Positions 28,072-42,000 of a stretch of DNA of 64,000 bases are shown one piece after another. The position numbers were made by a program, and so were the translations under genes. This stretch comes from Saprospiraceae bacterium. Lineage in GTDB: Bacteria; Bacteroidota; Bacteroidia; Chitinophagales; Saprospiraceae. Within the stretch, counting starts at the first letter, position 1. Each line of letters opens with the position of its first letter. Location: the NCBI GenBank assembly GCA_016710585.1, contig JADJVN010000002.1, positions 1 to 64,000 of the forward strand, given 5' to 3'. The notes beneath the pieces are model-generated. The model had not been told where the DNA came from. It saw nothing but the letters and a program-made list of their open reading frames with translations, and did not search any database.

Positions 28072-28269
28072 ATGAATAAAGCGAATGGCGTTATCCTATC
28101 TATAAAGAATCAAGCACTAGCAGCGCGCTTATCTGCAATGGGTATTAAGCCTGGGCAACAAATCGCACTTATTCGAAAATTAGGAAAAAAAGGCTCCCAT
28201 CTAGTAGAAATTCAAGGAAAATATTATGCCATGCGGCCAGAGGAATTCAATGAAATAGTGATATTATGA
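28072..28269 (+). CDS. feoA: Ferrous iron transport protein A
   Basis: 65 residues with the SH3-like FeoA fold: RLSAMGIKPGQQIALIRKLGKKG, then HLVEIQGKYYAMRPEEFNEIVIL. FeoA is a small cytoplasmic partner needed for FeoB-mediated Fe(II) uptake. It overlaps feoB by four bases (ATGA). Despite its small size it is well supported by its neighbour. Confidence 0.92.
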   Translation: MNKANGVILSIKNQALAARLSAMGIKPGQQIALIRKLGKKGSHLVEIQGKYYAMRPEEFNEIVIL

Positions 28270-30365
28270 GTAAAGTGAATTTCCGAGTTGGCCTTATTGG
28301 AAATCCCAATAGTGGTAAATCTAGTCTTTTCAATGCATTGACAGGATTAGATCAACATGTTGGAAATTTCCCAGGCGTGACAGTTGAGAAAGCAGAAGGA
28401 AAGATTTATCTAGAGAAAGATAAAATAATAACATTGATAGATTTTCCTGGATCTTATAGTTTACATGCGAATACGACAGATGAGTTCATCCTTACTGAGC
28501 ACATCCTTAAAGAAGATCAAGTTCCACAAGCTTTTTTATACATATTGGATTTGCGGAATATTGATCAACAATTATTGTTATTGACTCAAATTTTGGATTT
28601 AAATATACCAACATTTGTTGTCATGACAAATACTGAAAGTTTTTCTTCAGATTATATATCTAAAGTAAAATTGTCATTTCAATCTAAAATGGGCATTCCA
28701 TTTGTGGATGTCAACTATAGGACTAAAAAAGGAATTCCCGAGATCTATTCACAACTAAAAAATATACTTGACAATCCTAGTACTTTTGTTTCTGATTTGA
28801 ATATAGCTATAATTGATGATCAGATTGTAAAGGACATAAAATTAGTACAGCAAAAGTATGATTACAAAACCTTGTATCAGGCAATACTTAATAAACATTA
28901 CTATAATAAAGTAAATAAATCTTTTGATGGTCGATTTCCAATCTTTACTGCTGAAGAGAGTATTCGCTTTCAGATACAAGAGACCTTAAATCGCTATAAA
29001 GTTTTAGACCAATGGGTGGCAGAAGTGACAAACCAAGAAGAGCAAAAATTTGGACAATCAAATTTAACAAAAAATCTAGATAAATTTGCGACACATCCTA
29101 TTCTTGGTTTTGGGGTATTTTTCTTGATCATGTATTTTGTGTTTCAAGCCATATTTGCTCTTGCAAGTTTTCCAATGGATTGGATAGAAGGTGGATTTGC
29201 AATGGTCAATACTTTTATAAAAGACATTTTACCTCAACATTGGATGACGGATTTGCTTACTGATGGCTTACTAGCAGGTTTAAGTGGAGTATTAGTTTTT
29301 ATTCCTCAAATTGCTATTTTATTTTTTCTGATTGGTTTTTTGGAGGAGTGTGGATATATGGCAAGAGTCGTTTATTTATTTGACTATCTCCTCAGGAAAT
29401 TTGGTTTGAATGGCAGGTCATTAGTAGGACTTATTTCAGGCGGAGCTTGTGCTGTCCCAGCGATTATGTCTGCAAGGTCTATTCCAAGTTATAGTGAGCG
29501 AATTGCCACCATGTTTATTATTCCACTCATTCCATGTTCTGCTCGTATTCCTGTATATGTTGTCTTGATTGCTTTTTTAGTTCCAGTCACGACAATGTAT
29601 GGGGTGTTCTCTGTTCAGGTGTTGATATTTTTTGGATTATATTTGATGAGTATTATAGTAGCTTTACTTATTTCGCTTTGTCTAAAACAAATTTTGCCAC
29701 AGTCAGAAGTGAGCTATTTACTTATACAATTGCCGGATTATCAACTTCCATATTTTAAAAAAGTGCTTATAGGCTCTTGGTTGAAGGTAAAAAGTTTTAT
29801 ACTTGAAGCAGGAAAAGTGATTATAATAATTAGTATTGTTTTATGGTTTTTATCTAGCTTTTCATTTCCCGGAGAATTTGATAAACTAGAAAAAAATATT
29901 GCTGAGCAATGCAAAGTAGAGAACCGCACAGCGGAGGAATGTGAAAAAATTTTAAATGGTTTAAAATTGGAACATTCTTTTGCAGGTAAATTTGGCAGGT
30001 TACTTGAACCAATTATAAAACCGCTTGGATTTGACTGGAAGATAGGTATTGCTTTGATAACATCTTTTGCCGCACGAGAAGTTTTTGTTGGGACAATGTC
30101 GACCATTTATCAAATAGGGGATAATTCTGATGAAAAAAGTTTGCATCATCGCTTAGAAAAAGAAGTTAGAGCTGACGGTTCTAAATTTTTTGACTTCAAG
30201 ACCTCTTTGTCATTAATCGTGTTTTATGCTTTTGCATTACAATGCATGAGTACAATATCTGTTATGAGAAGGGAAACAAATGGTTGGAAATGGCCTATAA
30301 TTCAACTTCTAGTTATGTCCGCATTGGCTTATTTCAGTAGTCTATTGGTGTATCAGCTATTATAA
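28266..30365 (+). CDS. feoB: Ferrous iron transporter FeoB with unusual G4/G5 motifs
   Basis: 699 residues. The N-terminal G domain shows G1 GNPNSGKSS, switch I GNFPGVTVEK and G3 DFPG. The G4 position, normally NxxD, reads MTNTES, and G5 is also atypical (NYRTKKG). The membrane domain begins at about 275 with the two Gate repeats (for example GFLEECGYMARVVYLFD, CSARIPVYVVLIAF, SFAAREVFVGTMS). The protein takes up Fe(II) across the inner membrane, gated by nucleotide. The membrane part looks complete. The loss of the G4 Asp suggests relaxed base specificity or weak GTPase function. Confidence 0.93.
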   Translation: MSKVNFRVGLIGNPNSGKSSLFNALTGLDQHVGNFPGVTVEKAEGKIYLEKDKIITLIDFPGSYSLHANTTDEFILTEHILKEDQVPQAFLYILDLRNIDQQLLLLTQILDLNIPTFVVMTNTESFSSDYISKVKLSFQSKMGIPFVDVNYRTKKGIPEIYSQLKNILDNPSTFVSDLNIAIIDDQIVKDIKLVQQKYDYKTLYQAILNKHYYNKVNKSFDGRFPIFTAEESIRFQIQETLNRYKVLDQWVAEVTNQEEQKFGQSNLTKNLDKFATHPILGFGVFFLIMYFVFQAIFALASFPMDWIEGGFAMVNTFIKDILPQHWMTDLLTDGLLAGLSGVLVFIPQIAILFFLIGFLEECGYMARVVYLFDYLLRKFGLNGRSLVGLISGGACAVPAIMSARSIPSYSERIATMFIIPLIPCSARIPVYVVLIAFLVPVTTMYGVFSVQVLIFFGLYLMSIIVALLISLCLKQILPQSEVSYLLIQLPDYQLPYFKKVLIGSWLKVKSFILEAGKVIIIISIVLWFLSSFSFPGEFDKLEKNIAEQCKVENRTAEECEKILNGLKLEHSFAGKFGRLLEPIIKPLGFDWKIGIALITSFAAREVFVGTMSTIYQIGDNSDEKSLHHRLEKEVRADGSKFFDFKTSLSLIVFYAFALQCMSTISVMRRETNGWKWPIIQLLVMSALAYFSSLLVYQLL

Positions 30366-30777
30366 ATGTTAAATTCCAATTATTTGCTTTTGAAAAAATA
30401 ACTCTTAAATTGTAAAAAACATAGACTTAATAATTTAAAATATCAAATTAACTTCTATCTTTGCGGAATCTCCAATTAAATAACCAAAAAAATCTTTTTC
30501 GCTTATTTACGTAAGTAGAATGATTTTATTTTGGGAAAGGGAAGTGGAAATTTAAATTGTGACTTTTACAATGAATTTCGTCTCATTAATTGGCAGTCAG
30601 AAAGTCCTCTCTTATCCGTTAATAAATCAACCTGTTAATATATAATATGTTGATATTATTATAATTATACATTTAATTAATTAATTATTTCTATACATTA
30701 GTAAAATGGCGAAATTTTTGCATAATTTTGTGTTGGGAAATAGACTTTGTTTATTGCCTTACAAAAATCGAACAAGT
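30366..30777. other. Intergenic region before the OmpA-type gene
   Basis: 412 bases with no gene. A TATCTTTG at 30456-30463 matches the TAnnTTTG box, though no TTG stands at the expected distance upstream. From there the leader would be about 310 bases. An in-frame ATG at 30706 would add 24 residues before a good signal peptide and is not preferred. No riboswitch is recognised. Confidence 0.5.
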
Positions 30778-32672
30778 ATGAATAAAATTGTACTACTTAT
30801 TTGTTTCAATATCCTGTTATTGGGTGTTGGTAATACTCAGATTGAAGGAGATACTACGATAGTTTCTACATCAGAAGAAATCAAAATTGAAGATAATGCA
30901 ACCACATTGTGGAAATCTGGTAAATCCAAATATCCACCCAAACCAAAAAATATGTGGGAAGTGGGTTTGCATGGGGGCCATTATTTTATTGATGGTGATG
31001 TAGATCCATTGGTTCCTGGTTATGGTTTTGGAGTGCATATAAGAAAGGCATTAAACTATGTTTTTTCAATAAGAGGTGATATCATGTATGGATGGGCTTT
31101 TGGCTTAGAAACTCAACCTTATGGTTCTTCATTATTGCCTCAACAAGATGTTTTTAGAGGATATGGACCGACTAATCAATGGTTTCCCTCTTATAAGACA
31201 CAATACTGCTATGGTGTAATTGAAGGAGTTTTTAACTTAGGAAATATTCTTTTCACAAGGACCAAAATAAATGGAATTTATATGCATTCATTGGTACTGG
31301 GCTAGACATGAATAAAACAAAACTGGATTTAAGAGATGCAAGTGGAAATATATATCAAAATTTGATAGATGATTCTGGTTTTTCATTTGCCAAGTTTAAT
31401 ACTAGACAAGGTCGTGTTGATATAAAAAATTCACTTCAAGGAATTTATGATGGAACTTACGAAACATTAGCTCCAAAGAAAGCAGGTATTTTTCGTTTAA
31501 ATGACGAACAAAATATACACGTTGTATTTATTGGAGGAATGGGAGTTTCAAGAAAGTTGACAAAGCGACTTAATCTATCATTAGAACATCAAGTTCATGT
31601 TACTGATAATGATTTATTAGATGGAATTCAGTGGAGAACAGATTTAGACCAGACTAGACAAGATGATATTCAACATTATACAAATTTAAGATTAGGAATT
31701 AACTTAGGAAGATTCAAGAAAAGAGTTGAGCCATTGTATTGGGTAAATCCGCTTGATGCGGCTTATAGTGACATTGCTGAATTAAAGCAAAGACCTAAGT
31801 TTGATTTAACAGATACAGACCAAGATGGTGTTATAGATATGTTAGATCAGGAGACAGAGACTCCAGCTGGAGCACCTGTTGATACAAGGGGAGTTACATT
31901 GGATAGTGACAATGATGGTTTAGCAGATTATAAGGATGAAGAGCCATATTCTCCTCCAGGTTATCAAGTTAGTGAGAAGGGAGTTGCACAAATTCCAGTT
32001 CAACCTAAGTTAACGGAGGAAGATGTTAAGAAATTAATAGAACAAAAAGTGGCAACAATGCCATATGGAAATGTAAATGGTCAATCAGGAACTTATCCTG
32101 GCGGAACTTATCCTGCAGGTTCAACTGGTGGATCAACTGGAGGTAATACAGGTGGATCTACTGGAGGAACAGGTGGAGGTTATAATGCTCCAGGCGGAGT
32201 TTATTCTGCAGGTAGCGTTGATTGGTTCTTACCGATGATTCATTTTAATTTGGATGCATATTGTGTAAAATCGCAGTTTGCAGGTCAGTTACACCAAGTA
32301 GCGCAAGTGATGCAAATGCATCCTAACTTGATGGTAACTGCTTATGGCCACACTGATGCAAAAAATACTAATAACTATAACCAGGTTTTATCATACAACA
32401 GAGCAAAAGCAGCAATCGAGTATTTGGTGACTAAATATAATATCCCAAGAGAAAGATTAAAACTGATGTATGGAGGAGAAGAATCTCCTTTAGGCGCAAA
32501 TCATTATATCAATCGAAGAGTTGAATTCCGCGTAAGTAGAGCTGAAGATAATGATATGGCAAGACCAGAAGGCCCAGAAGCTGGTGACGGATGTGGAAAG
32601 AAAAAAATGAAAAGAGCTGGTAGTGTAAAAACTGATGACGGTACAGATAAAGATAAAAAAACTGGATATTAA
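30778..32672 (+). CDS. OmpA-family outer-membrane protein with thrombospondin-3-like repeats
   Basis: About 631 residues in two frames joined at about 31274, where one A added to AAATGG restores TKIKWNLYAFIGTGLDM. It has a signal peptide (MNKIVLLICFNILLLGVGNTQ), an N-terminal beta-barrel-like region of about 300 residues, and calcium-binding Asp-rich thrombospondin type 3-like repeats (TDTDQDGVIDMLDQ, DSDNDGLADYKDE). A Gly/Thr-rich spacer (32080-32200) and a C-terminal OmpA peptidoglycan-binding domain (VTAYGHTDAKNTNNYNQ, NRRVEFRV) follow. It should anchor the outer membrane to the cell wall. Family members of this form are common in Bacteroidota. A strong terminator follows. Confidence 0.85.
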
Positions 32673-32693
32673 TAATATCTAGTTACTAAAAAA

Positions 32694-32730
32694 AGAGGGT
32701 TAATCAATGGTGATTAACCCTCTTTTTTTT
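32694..32730 (+). terminator. Intrinsic terminator after the OmpA-type gene
   Basis: AGAGGGTTAATCA-ATGG-TGATTAACCCTCT, a perfect 13-pair stem with a four-base loop, followed by a run of T's, 22 bases after the stop. The 279 bases onward to 33009 are very AT-rich with no gene; TATATTTG at 32888 is a possible -7 box for the giant gene. Confidence 0.92.
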
Positions 32731-33009
32731 GTAAAATTTGATCTAAGTGATAAAATTCAAGTTTTAAGGTATAATAAAAATTAACGATGTTTTATATTAT
32801 TATATTGATTATCAGATTCTTATAATTATTGCAATATTATATATATAAATTTTTTTAATATTTCTTTTATATATTAATAATACACTATATATTTGCAACT
32901 GAATAAGAATTTACTATCCCAAAATAGTTAATATTCATTAGTCCATTACGAGTTAGTACGTAAAAGATATTCTTTTACATAACGAATTTTACTTACTAAA
33001 CTCATTAAA

Positions 33010-36000
33010 ATGGGAAAACTGCTGCTCACACACAAATTTGTATTTGTTGCAAGACAAGTACAATGCAGGATTAATTATACTTTAAGTATAGTTTTATTTT
33101 TATTGCATTTCAATGCTTCCTCACAATGCAATACTACTTCTGGTATCATCGAAGGCTATTCATTTAATGATAAAGATGTCAACGGTATTAAATCTACAGC
33201 TGACCTAGTTTTGGCTAATATCATCGTTAGAGCGTTTGATAATAACGGAGTGAAAGTAGCTGAGGCAATCACTGATGCGAATGGATATTATAGACTTGTT
33301 GGCTTGACTGACAATGTCAATTATAGACTAGAGGCCAATAAGCCATCAGGATATGAATTGACAAAATATGGACTTGAATTCAAGGGCGATATTCGATTTG
33401 TTCAAGCTCCTAGTTGTAATAATAATTTTGGATTCTTTCAAGTATCCGCTTTTCCGTCCAACCCTAATCCTCCAGTTGCTGTAACTTGTTTTGTTGGTGG
33501 CAGTGCTACTGAAAATTTAAATTATGAGACTATAGTGACTCAGGACTTTTTGTTTAATAGTAGTTCAACTATCAATAAGATTGCAATGAAATCGCAGACT
33601 GGTTCTATTTGGGGACTTGCTTATAAGAAAAGTGAACGCAAGTTATTTTCTTCTTCATTTGTAAAACATGGTGCAGCTTTAGGGAGTGCAGGAATTGGTG
33701 GTATTTATGTTACAGATAGAACTACAGCTGCGACTACAGAGTTTGTAAGATTGCAGGACTTGGGTATCAATTTAGGATCTACAAATTCAGTCGCTATTAC
33801 TCATTGCGATTATGCTGATTTTATTGGTAAAACTGGTTTGGGTGATTTGGAAATCTCTGATGACGAATCTTATTTATATGTTTCCAATTTGTACAACAAA
33901 TCTATTGTTTTTATACCTACAGTAAATCCGGACATTAACTCAGTTTTTGAAATAAAAGTACCAGATCCGGGATGCAATAGTGGTGACTATGTCATATCAG
34001 CATTGAAGTATCAGAATGGTTCTTTGTTTGTAGGTGTAACATGCACAGCTGAAACTTCAAAGAAGTCTTCTGATTTCGCATTTCATGTCTATGAGTTTAA
34101 TTTTATATCAAGAGTTTTTAATTTAGTTTTTACCACCAATTTTGGTAAAAAATATTGGGATAAAGATGCCTCTGCAGACAAGTATTTAGTATCACAATGG
34201 TTGACTGATATTGATTTTACTGATCAAGGTAATATGATATTGGCGATAGCAGATAGACAAGGGCATGCATATTGTCATGAACCGGAACCATTGGTCAATC
34301 AATCAGGAAATATCTTGATGGTTTGGAATGATCGTGGAACATGGAGATTAGAAAACAATGGTGTAGCTGGAACACTTATAGGTTCAGCAGCTGGAACATC
34401 TTATGATGGTCCTGGAAGTGGTGAATTTTTTGGAGAAGATTATTGGATCATTGGGCCAAATCTACACTCTGAGGTGTCATTTGGAAGCGTGGTATGTTTA
34501 CCAGGTTCAAACCAAGTTATCTCTACGGTTTTTGATCCGATCATTGAATCATTTTCAGGAGGATTACACCGATACAGTACAATCAATGGAAAGAAATCAG
34601 CTGCAATACAATTATATAATAGAAATAATTCTAGCTTTGGTAAAGCATCTGGACTTGGCGCATTGGAAATAATGGATGAGCCTGCCCCGATAGAAATAGG
34701 AAATTATGTTTGGTTAGATAAAGATGGTGATGGTGTGCAAGATGCAAACGAAAAAGGTATTGCAGGAGTGACACTTTGTTTATATGATAGTAACTGTAAT
34801 TTAGTTGCAAATACTGTTTCTGATGCTAATGGTGAATATATATTCTCCAATTCAAATGTTACAGGAGGAATAAAATTCAATTCGAAATATTTTATTGTAG
34901 TTAAATCAAATAACTACAATACATCATTAAAAGCAATTATAAGAAGTACAGATACACTTTATTTGAGTAAATTGGATAATGCTGGAGATGACGATATAGA
35001 TAGTGATTCGTATATATGGGAAGATGCGAATTGTCCAATTTTTACTGATTACCCTGTGGTGACTATCAATACACAATCTCCAGGAAAAAATGATTACAAT
35101 TTTGATATCGCATTTACGCCATTAGTTGTAATTGATACAACACCTGCCCCTGGACCTGTCATTTATGATTTGGCGTTGATAAAGAAACTGGATGTGAATT
35201 CAGTAATCCAAGTGAATCGTTCTATTCGTTTTGAAATGATCGTTCAGAATCAAGGAACGAATGCTGTTGCGAGTTATGATTTAGTTGATTATATCCCAAA
35301 TGGATTTAGTTTTGACAATGCAAATAATACTGGGTGGGTATTGAATGGAAACATTGCAAAATATACTGTAAATGAAATTTTATCTCCAAATCAGAAAAAA
35401 ATCAATTTTTATAAATTTAATTTTATTAGCGAATTCGACTGCTGAACAATTGATCAACACTGCTGAAATCAGTGGTATGCGAAATGAATTTGGTGAGAAA
35501 TTAATTGATAATGATTCTGCACCTGATGAAGATCCAAATAATGATAAGGGTGGTGTGCCAAATAGCGACACAGATAATAATTTTGACAATAATGTCAATG
35601 ATGAAGATGATCATGACAGAGAATCTTTAGTAGTCAATGATCTCGCATTAATCAAAACCAGTAACGCTTCGACTGTAAGAGAAGGAGATATTGTAGAATT
35701 TGTAATTACAGTTAGAAATCAAGGAAATTCAAGCATTGGTTCATTTGACTTAGTTGATTATTTACCATCAGGATTAAGTTTTGAAACTGCATTGAATCCG
35801 ACATGGAATCAAAATGGATCAATCGTATCTAAAAGAGTTAATCAGATTTTAACAGCAGGTCAAGAATATGCTGAAATTTTAAAATTGCGAGTAAATAGCT
35901 CAGCAAAAAACAATGCATCTGCGTTGGTCAATACAGCTGAGATAAGTCGAATGACAGATACAAATGGATTGGAAATTATGGATTCTGATTCAAGACCAGA

Positions 36001-39000
36001 TTCAGATTCGTCTAATGATGTTGGAGGACTTGTAGGAACCCCATCAGATAATCTTTGGAATGGTGATGGAACAAGTGATGAAGATGATCATGATCAAGCT
36101 GCAGTTTCTATAGTAGATTTGGCATTAGTGCTTACTACTGATAGAACAATTCCTGTAAAAAATGGCGATCTTATTTCATTTAAAATACAAGTTAAAAACC
36201 AAGGAACACAAGCTGTAAATTGCATCGAATTAGTAGATTATGTTCCAACTGGATTTGAATTTATACAATCAGAAAATAGCAATTGGACGTTTGCTAATGG
36301 TATAGCAAAGTCTACAATTACTCAAGTTATCAATCCTGGAGATTGTCTAGATTTCTTTATTAAATTAAAAGTGATTTCTGGAAATCCAAATGAGTTGATA
36401 AATAAAGCAGAAATATCAAGCATTAAAGATGCTTCAAAAAATGAATTGCACGATTGGGATTCAAAGCAAGATATAGATAATACAAATGATGCAGGAGGTG
36501 TTGTAGGCACACCAATGGATAATTATTTTGATGGAAATGGAACAGATGATGAAGATGACGAAGATCCAGCAACAGTACCTGTTTTTGACTTAGCATTGAT
36601 CTTGTTAAATGCGAATGTAAATCCAGTTCGTTTAGGTGAAAATATTACACAAACTATTAAAGTATGTAATCAAGGAAATGTATCGTCTTATAATACTGAA
36701 GTTATAGATTATTTACCTAGTGGATTTACTTTGAGTTCATTAGATAATAATGGATGGATGATTAAGAATGGTAAATTGGTGAATATTATTTCTAGTGAAT
36801 TAAAGGCAGGAGAGTGCAGAGAAATAAACCTTGTATTGACTGTTGGAGAGATTACTTCCAAAAATGATTTATTGAACATAGCAGAAGTTTGTGCTGCAAA
36901 AAATGGAAGTGGAGTAGAATACGGATTTTATGATTATGATTCAAATCCTGATAAAATTTCTTCGAATGATATTGGCGGCGTTGTGTCAACTGCTACAGAT
37001 GATATTTTGACTGGTGATGGAATTACTGATGAAGATGATTCAGATCCAGCACAAGTGTGTATTGCAGACATCGCTTTAAGAAAAACAGTAGCGCCAAACA
37101 CAATATTAAAGTATAAAGGTGAAGTTGAATTCTCAATAGAACTTTTCAATCAAGGAAATATAGCAATTAAAAATATTGAAATCGTAGATTACCTTTCTGC
37201 TGGTTTTGAATTATCCACAAAATCTATTACTGAAAGTTGGTTTATGGATGGCAATGTTGCTAAATATGTTTACACTGGAATAATAGAACCTGGAAAGTCT
37301 GCTATTGTAAAAATTATTTTACAAGGTAAAAGTGAGTTGGTTCTTGCAGATCTAGTAAATACAGCTGAAGTCAGCAATTTTACTGATGTTAATAATAAAA
37401 CTATTGGACAATATGATTACGATTCTACTCCGGATCAAAATCCTTCAAATGATTTGGGTAGTGAATTAGGAAAATCAACAGATGATCAAATAGACGATCA
37501 TGGAACAATAGACGAGGATGATGAAGACATTGCTGATGTTGGTCTGTATGATATTGCATTGAGCAAATCACTAAAAGATCGCAATGCATTCATTAGCTCA
37601 AGAGATACTACAGTGTTTTATATTGATGTAATCAATCAAGGTAATAGAGATATAGAACATTATTCTGTTACCGATCAAGTAGATACTAACTTTTTATTTT
37701 ATGCGCCATTCAACCCAGGTTGGTCGAATACTGTAGACAACTTATATACTTATACTAGCTCGGAACCATTGAAAGTTGGTGAGACAAAAAGAATACAAAT
37801 TGTATTATTGTTTAAACCAAAAAGAAATGGAACTCGCATTTCAAATTTTGCTGAGATATGTGAAATAAAAGATGCTAATGGAGATGTCATACAAGATTAT
37901 GATTCGACTCCGGATAAAGATTTTACCAATGATAAAGTAGGGACTACTTTAGATGATAAAAATGATAATGTCAATGATCATGGTGAAACAGATGAAGATG
38001 ATCATGACGGTTCTATTACTAATCCAGATAATTTTGATTTAGCATTGTTCAAGGAAGTTGGAGTTAGAGTAGTGGAGAAAGGGGATATTGTCCCTTGGAC
38101 AATAAAAGTCATTAATCAAGGAACAGTTACTGCGACAGAAATTGTGCTTGTAGATTATTTACCTGAAGGAGTTACTATGGTGGATCCTGATTGGAAGCAA
38201 TCAGTTGTTAATCCAACTCCACGAAAAGTGTATCTTGTTTTAAATGAGAAAAATGGACGTCTACCTATAGGTGGATTGAAATTTAAAGATACCTTATTAG
38301 TGGATATTCAGACTAGAATTGATCTCAGTAGAAAGGCAGGACCTATAGTCAATGGTGCTGAAATATATTCTGCAAAGAATGAATTTAATATTGCTGATGA
38401 AGATTCAAGACCGGATGATATTGATAATAATGATGATGGAGGTTTTGTGTTTGAAGATACCGATAGAGCAGGAAGTATAGATCTTGGAGATTTGTTTGAT
38501 GATGAAGATGATGCAGATCCAGCAGGAGTGTTTTTATTGGAATTGAAAAATGATGATTGTGAGTGTTTAAACAATGCAACCAATTCACTCAATGGCCAGT
38601 TCCGCACACATCTAACATTGCAATCACGTGCCGAAGAAGTTTGGAGAGTGATTGCCCAAGTTGGATTATATGATGATTCGAGCCCAGTCCCACCAGCAAG
38701 TCCTTTGCCTCTAGCATTAGGAGAGGAACTAGTCCCAGAAGTAATCAATGGTCCATTGGCTTTTTATGGTATTTACGTGAAGCATATATCAGGTCAAGCA
38801 TTCTCAATTACACTCCAAAATAATTATGGAGATAAAATTAATTTAACAAATGTTAAATGTGCGTATGAAGCACCAAAAGTAACAGAAGCCAAGAATGTTG
38901 TTTGTGTTGGTGAGAATTGTACCTTATAGAGCAACATATAATGCATTAAGTACCTATAATTGGACAATCTCTTCTGGAGGCACAATAGTTAACTCTCCAA

Positions 39001-42000
39001 CATCAAATACAATAAATGTATTGTGGAACGGTGCTACAGGGACGACTCATACGATTACACTTAAGGAAACACGCCCTTCTACTTGTATTGCTCCGATAGA
39101 AATACCTGTTACAATATCTGCTCCAATTAGCGAGCAAATTAGTTGTATAAACAATCTAAATGTAAGTTTAGATTTTATATGTGAAGCTATCGTTACGCCT
39201 GAAATGATTTTAGTGGGTGGTCCATATAGTTATGAATCATACAATGTCATGTTGTTTGACAAATTCATGAATTTTATTCCTAATGCAACTTTAAATTCAA
39301 GTTATTTAGGACAAACTATAACTGCTAAAGTAGTAAACGCATGTGATGGCAATAGCTGTTGGTCAAAAGTATTGGTTGAAGATAAATTAAAACCAACAAT
39401 TGCTTGTGTGAATGATACGATTGATTGTTTTAAATTGGATAGTTATTTAGGACCTGATGTGCGTGATAATTGTGATTCAGATCCTGAAAAGAGATTTATT
39501 GACTTCAGAATAACCACACCAGATTGCGATCCAGTTTTTGCTAAAATTATCACACGTAAATATGTAGCAATAGATAATTATGGAACGCTTTCTGATACCT
39601 GTGAGATGAAGATTTATCTCAAGCATTTGGAATTGGATTCAGTTGTTTTTCCAGATTCTTTAAGTGCACTGACTTTGAATCCATTAATATGCAATCGATT
39701 TGATGCAGATTCAATCACAGGTTCACCTGAAGTTTGGGTAACAGGTGTGCCAATGTATCATGGCAGACCATTGTATCCTTTACAAGATCATGGTTATTGC
39801 AATGTAAAAGTATGGTACGAAGATATTTTAGATCCAGCTTACAAAAAGTGTGGTAAGAAAATGATCCGTAACTGGACAGTATTTAGATGGTATTGCAACA
39901 CATTTGAGAAAAAAGTATATCCTCAGTTGATTGAGATTATAGATACACTTGCACCAACAATTATATGTCCTTATCCAATCGAAGCTACAACTTCTGGTGC
40001 ATATAAATGTGAGGCAAATGTGTTTGTACCAATGCCAGTAACTTACGATAGCTGTGTCAATGAAGTTACAGTAGATTTAGTGTATCCAGGCGGATTTATT
40101 AAAGATTTCAAAGGTGGTTATGTAAAGCTTCCTGCTGGACATCATAGCTTATTGTTTAGAGCGTATGACAGATGCCACAATGTAGATTCATGCACATTTG
40201 ATGTTCATATAAAAGATAATACACCACCAGTTGCAATATGTGATCGAGAGACTGCAGTTTCATTGGATCGATTTGGAGAAGCTTGGGTTCCTGCCCATGT
40301 TTTTGATGATGGTTCATATGATGATTGTCATATCAAATCATTCAAAGTGAGAAGAATGGATAATGGAACTCCTTGTAATTATAGTTCTGCTACTTTCCAA
40401 GACTCTGTAGGTTTCTGTTGTGAAGATGCAGGAAAGATAATTACAGTAATTTTCCAGGCAACGGATTTTGAAGGAAATTCTAATACTTGCATGGTGCAAG
40501 TTGAAGTTCAAGATAAAACATCTCCTGTCGTGTATTGTCCACATGATGTGACGATTTCTTGCGAGAATCATTTCAATAGAGATAGTTTGCATTTATTTGG
40601 CTTGCCAACATACTCTGATAATTGTAATGTGACAATGGAAGAAGTAGATAGTTTTTACATTAACCAATGCAGAACAGGTTATATTGATCGTTATTTTATT
40701 GCATCGAATTCTTTTGGCAAAACAGTATGTCGTCAAAGAATTACAATAGAAAACGATAATCATTTTACCGAAATAGATATCAATTGGCCGAATGATTTCG
40801 ACACGACTACTTGTGCATCCAATGCATTGTTGCCTGGTGTGTTGAACGATTCAATCGGATATCCGATTGTCAAAGAAGATTTTTGTGATTTAACTGGAGT
40901 GAGTTATGTTGATGACCAATTTAGATTTGTATCTGGTTCAGATGCATGTTATAAGATTTTGAGAAAATGGAAAATAATTAATTGGTGCAATATAAAAGAT
41001 GCCAATGGTGATCCAATCATTTATACTCATACTCAAATAATAAAAGTAAATAATACTATCGCACCAACTATTCAATCTGGATGTGAAGATTTGAAATTTA
41101 CAGCACCAGATACATCATGTCTTGGAGGAAATGCGGTATTAGTGTCGGATGCCGATGATGATTGTACTCCAGTGGACCAATTGATTTGGAGATATTATAT
41201 AGATCTTAATAGTGATGGTTCTCTAGATATTACAAAATATGGTGTAGGAGGAAAAATTGATGCTTCTGGTTTTTACCCATTGGGCAAACACAGAATCATC
41301 TATGAATACGAAGATCAATGTGGCAATAAATCTGTTTGCAATAATGGATTTGAAATTGTAAATTTAAAGAAGCCAATTGCTTATTGTAGATATGGATTGG
41401 CAGCTGGATTAGTGCCAATGGACTTGGATGGTAATGGAAAAATTGATGCTGAGATGGTGACCATTTGGGCAAAAGATTTTGATCAAGGTTCATCACATCC
41501 ATGTGGATATGGATTGACTTATTCATTTGGAACGGACACTTCTATTCATTCTATGACTTATGATTGTGATAGTATTGGAAGAAGAGAAGTAACATTATGT
41601 GTTACAGCTACAAATGGTCAACAAGCATGTTGCAATACATTTATAGATATTCAAGATAATAATGATGTGAATTTCTGTAATTGTGTGCATTTTCCACCAA
41701 ATATTACAGTGTCACATTGTGTGCCAAATTATGATCCTATCACAATTAATTCAAGTCCTGATTTAAGTAGATGCACGTGTACACATTTAAATACAACATA
41801 TCAAGATAGTATTTTAACTGGTGTTCCGAATGTATGTTATGTCATTCTTAGAAGATGGACTGTTCGCTTAGACTGTCCTGATAATCATGATTTGGTAGTC
41901 GAAAGAGTACAGCGCATCACGGTGACAACTGATCTTAAACGTTCAGATATTACTTGGCCAGCAGATACAGTAATCATAGATAATTGTGTTGGCAATTTAG

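Noticed and set aside
35163..38535. CRISPR-like or satellite DNA repeats
   Set aside because: The periodicity is in the protein (DUF11); DNA units are long, divergent and coding.
38308..38748. Antisense open frames within the giant gene (146 and 67 residues)
   Set aside because: They mirror the Asp/Glu-rich DUF11 linker codons; composition is Ser/Leu/His-rich with no domain or start signal.
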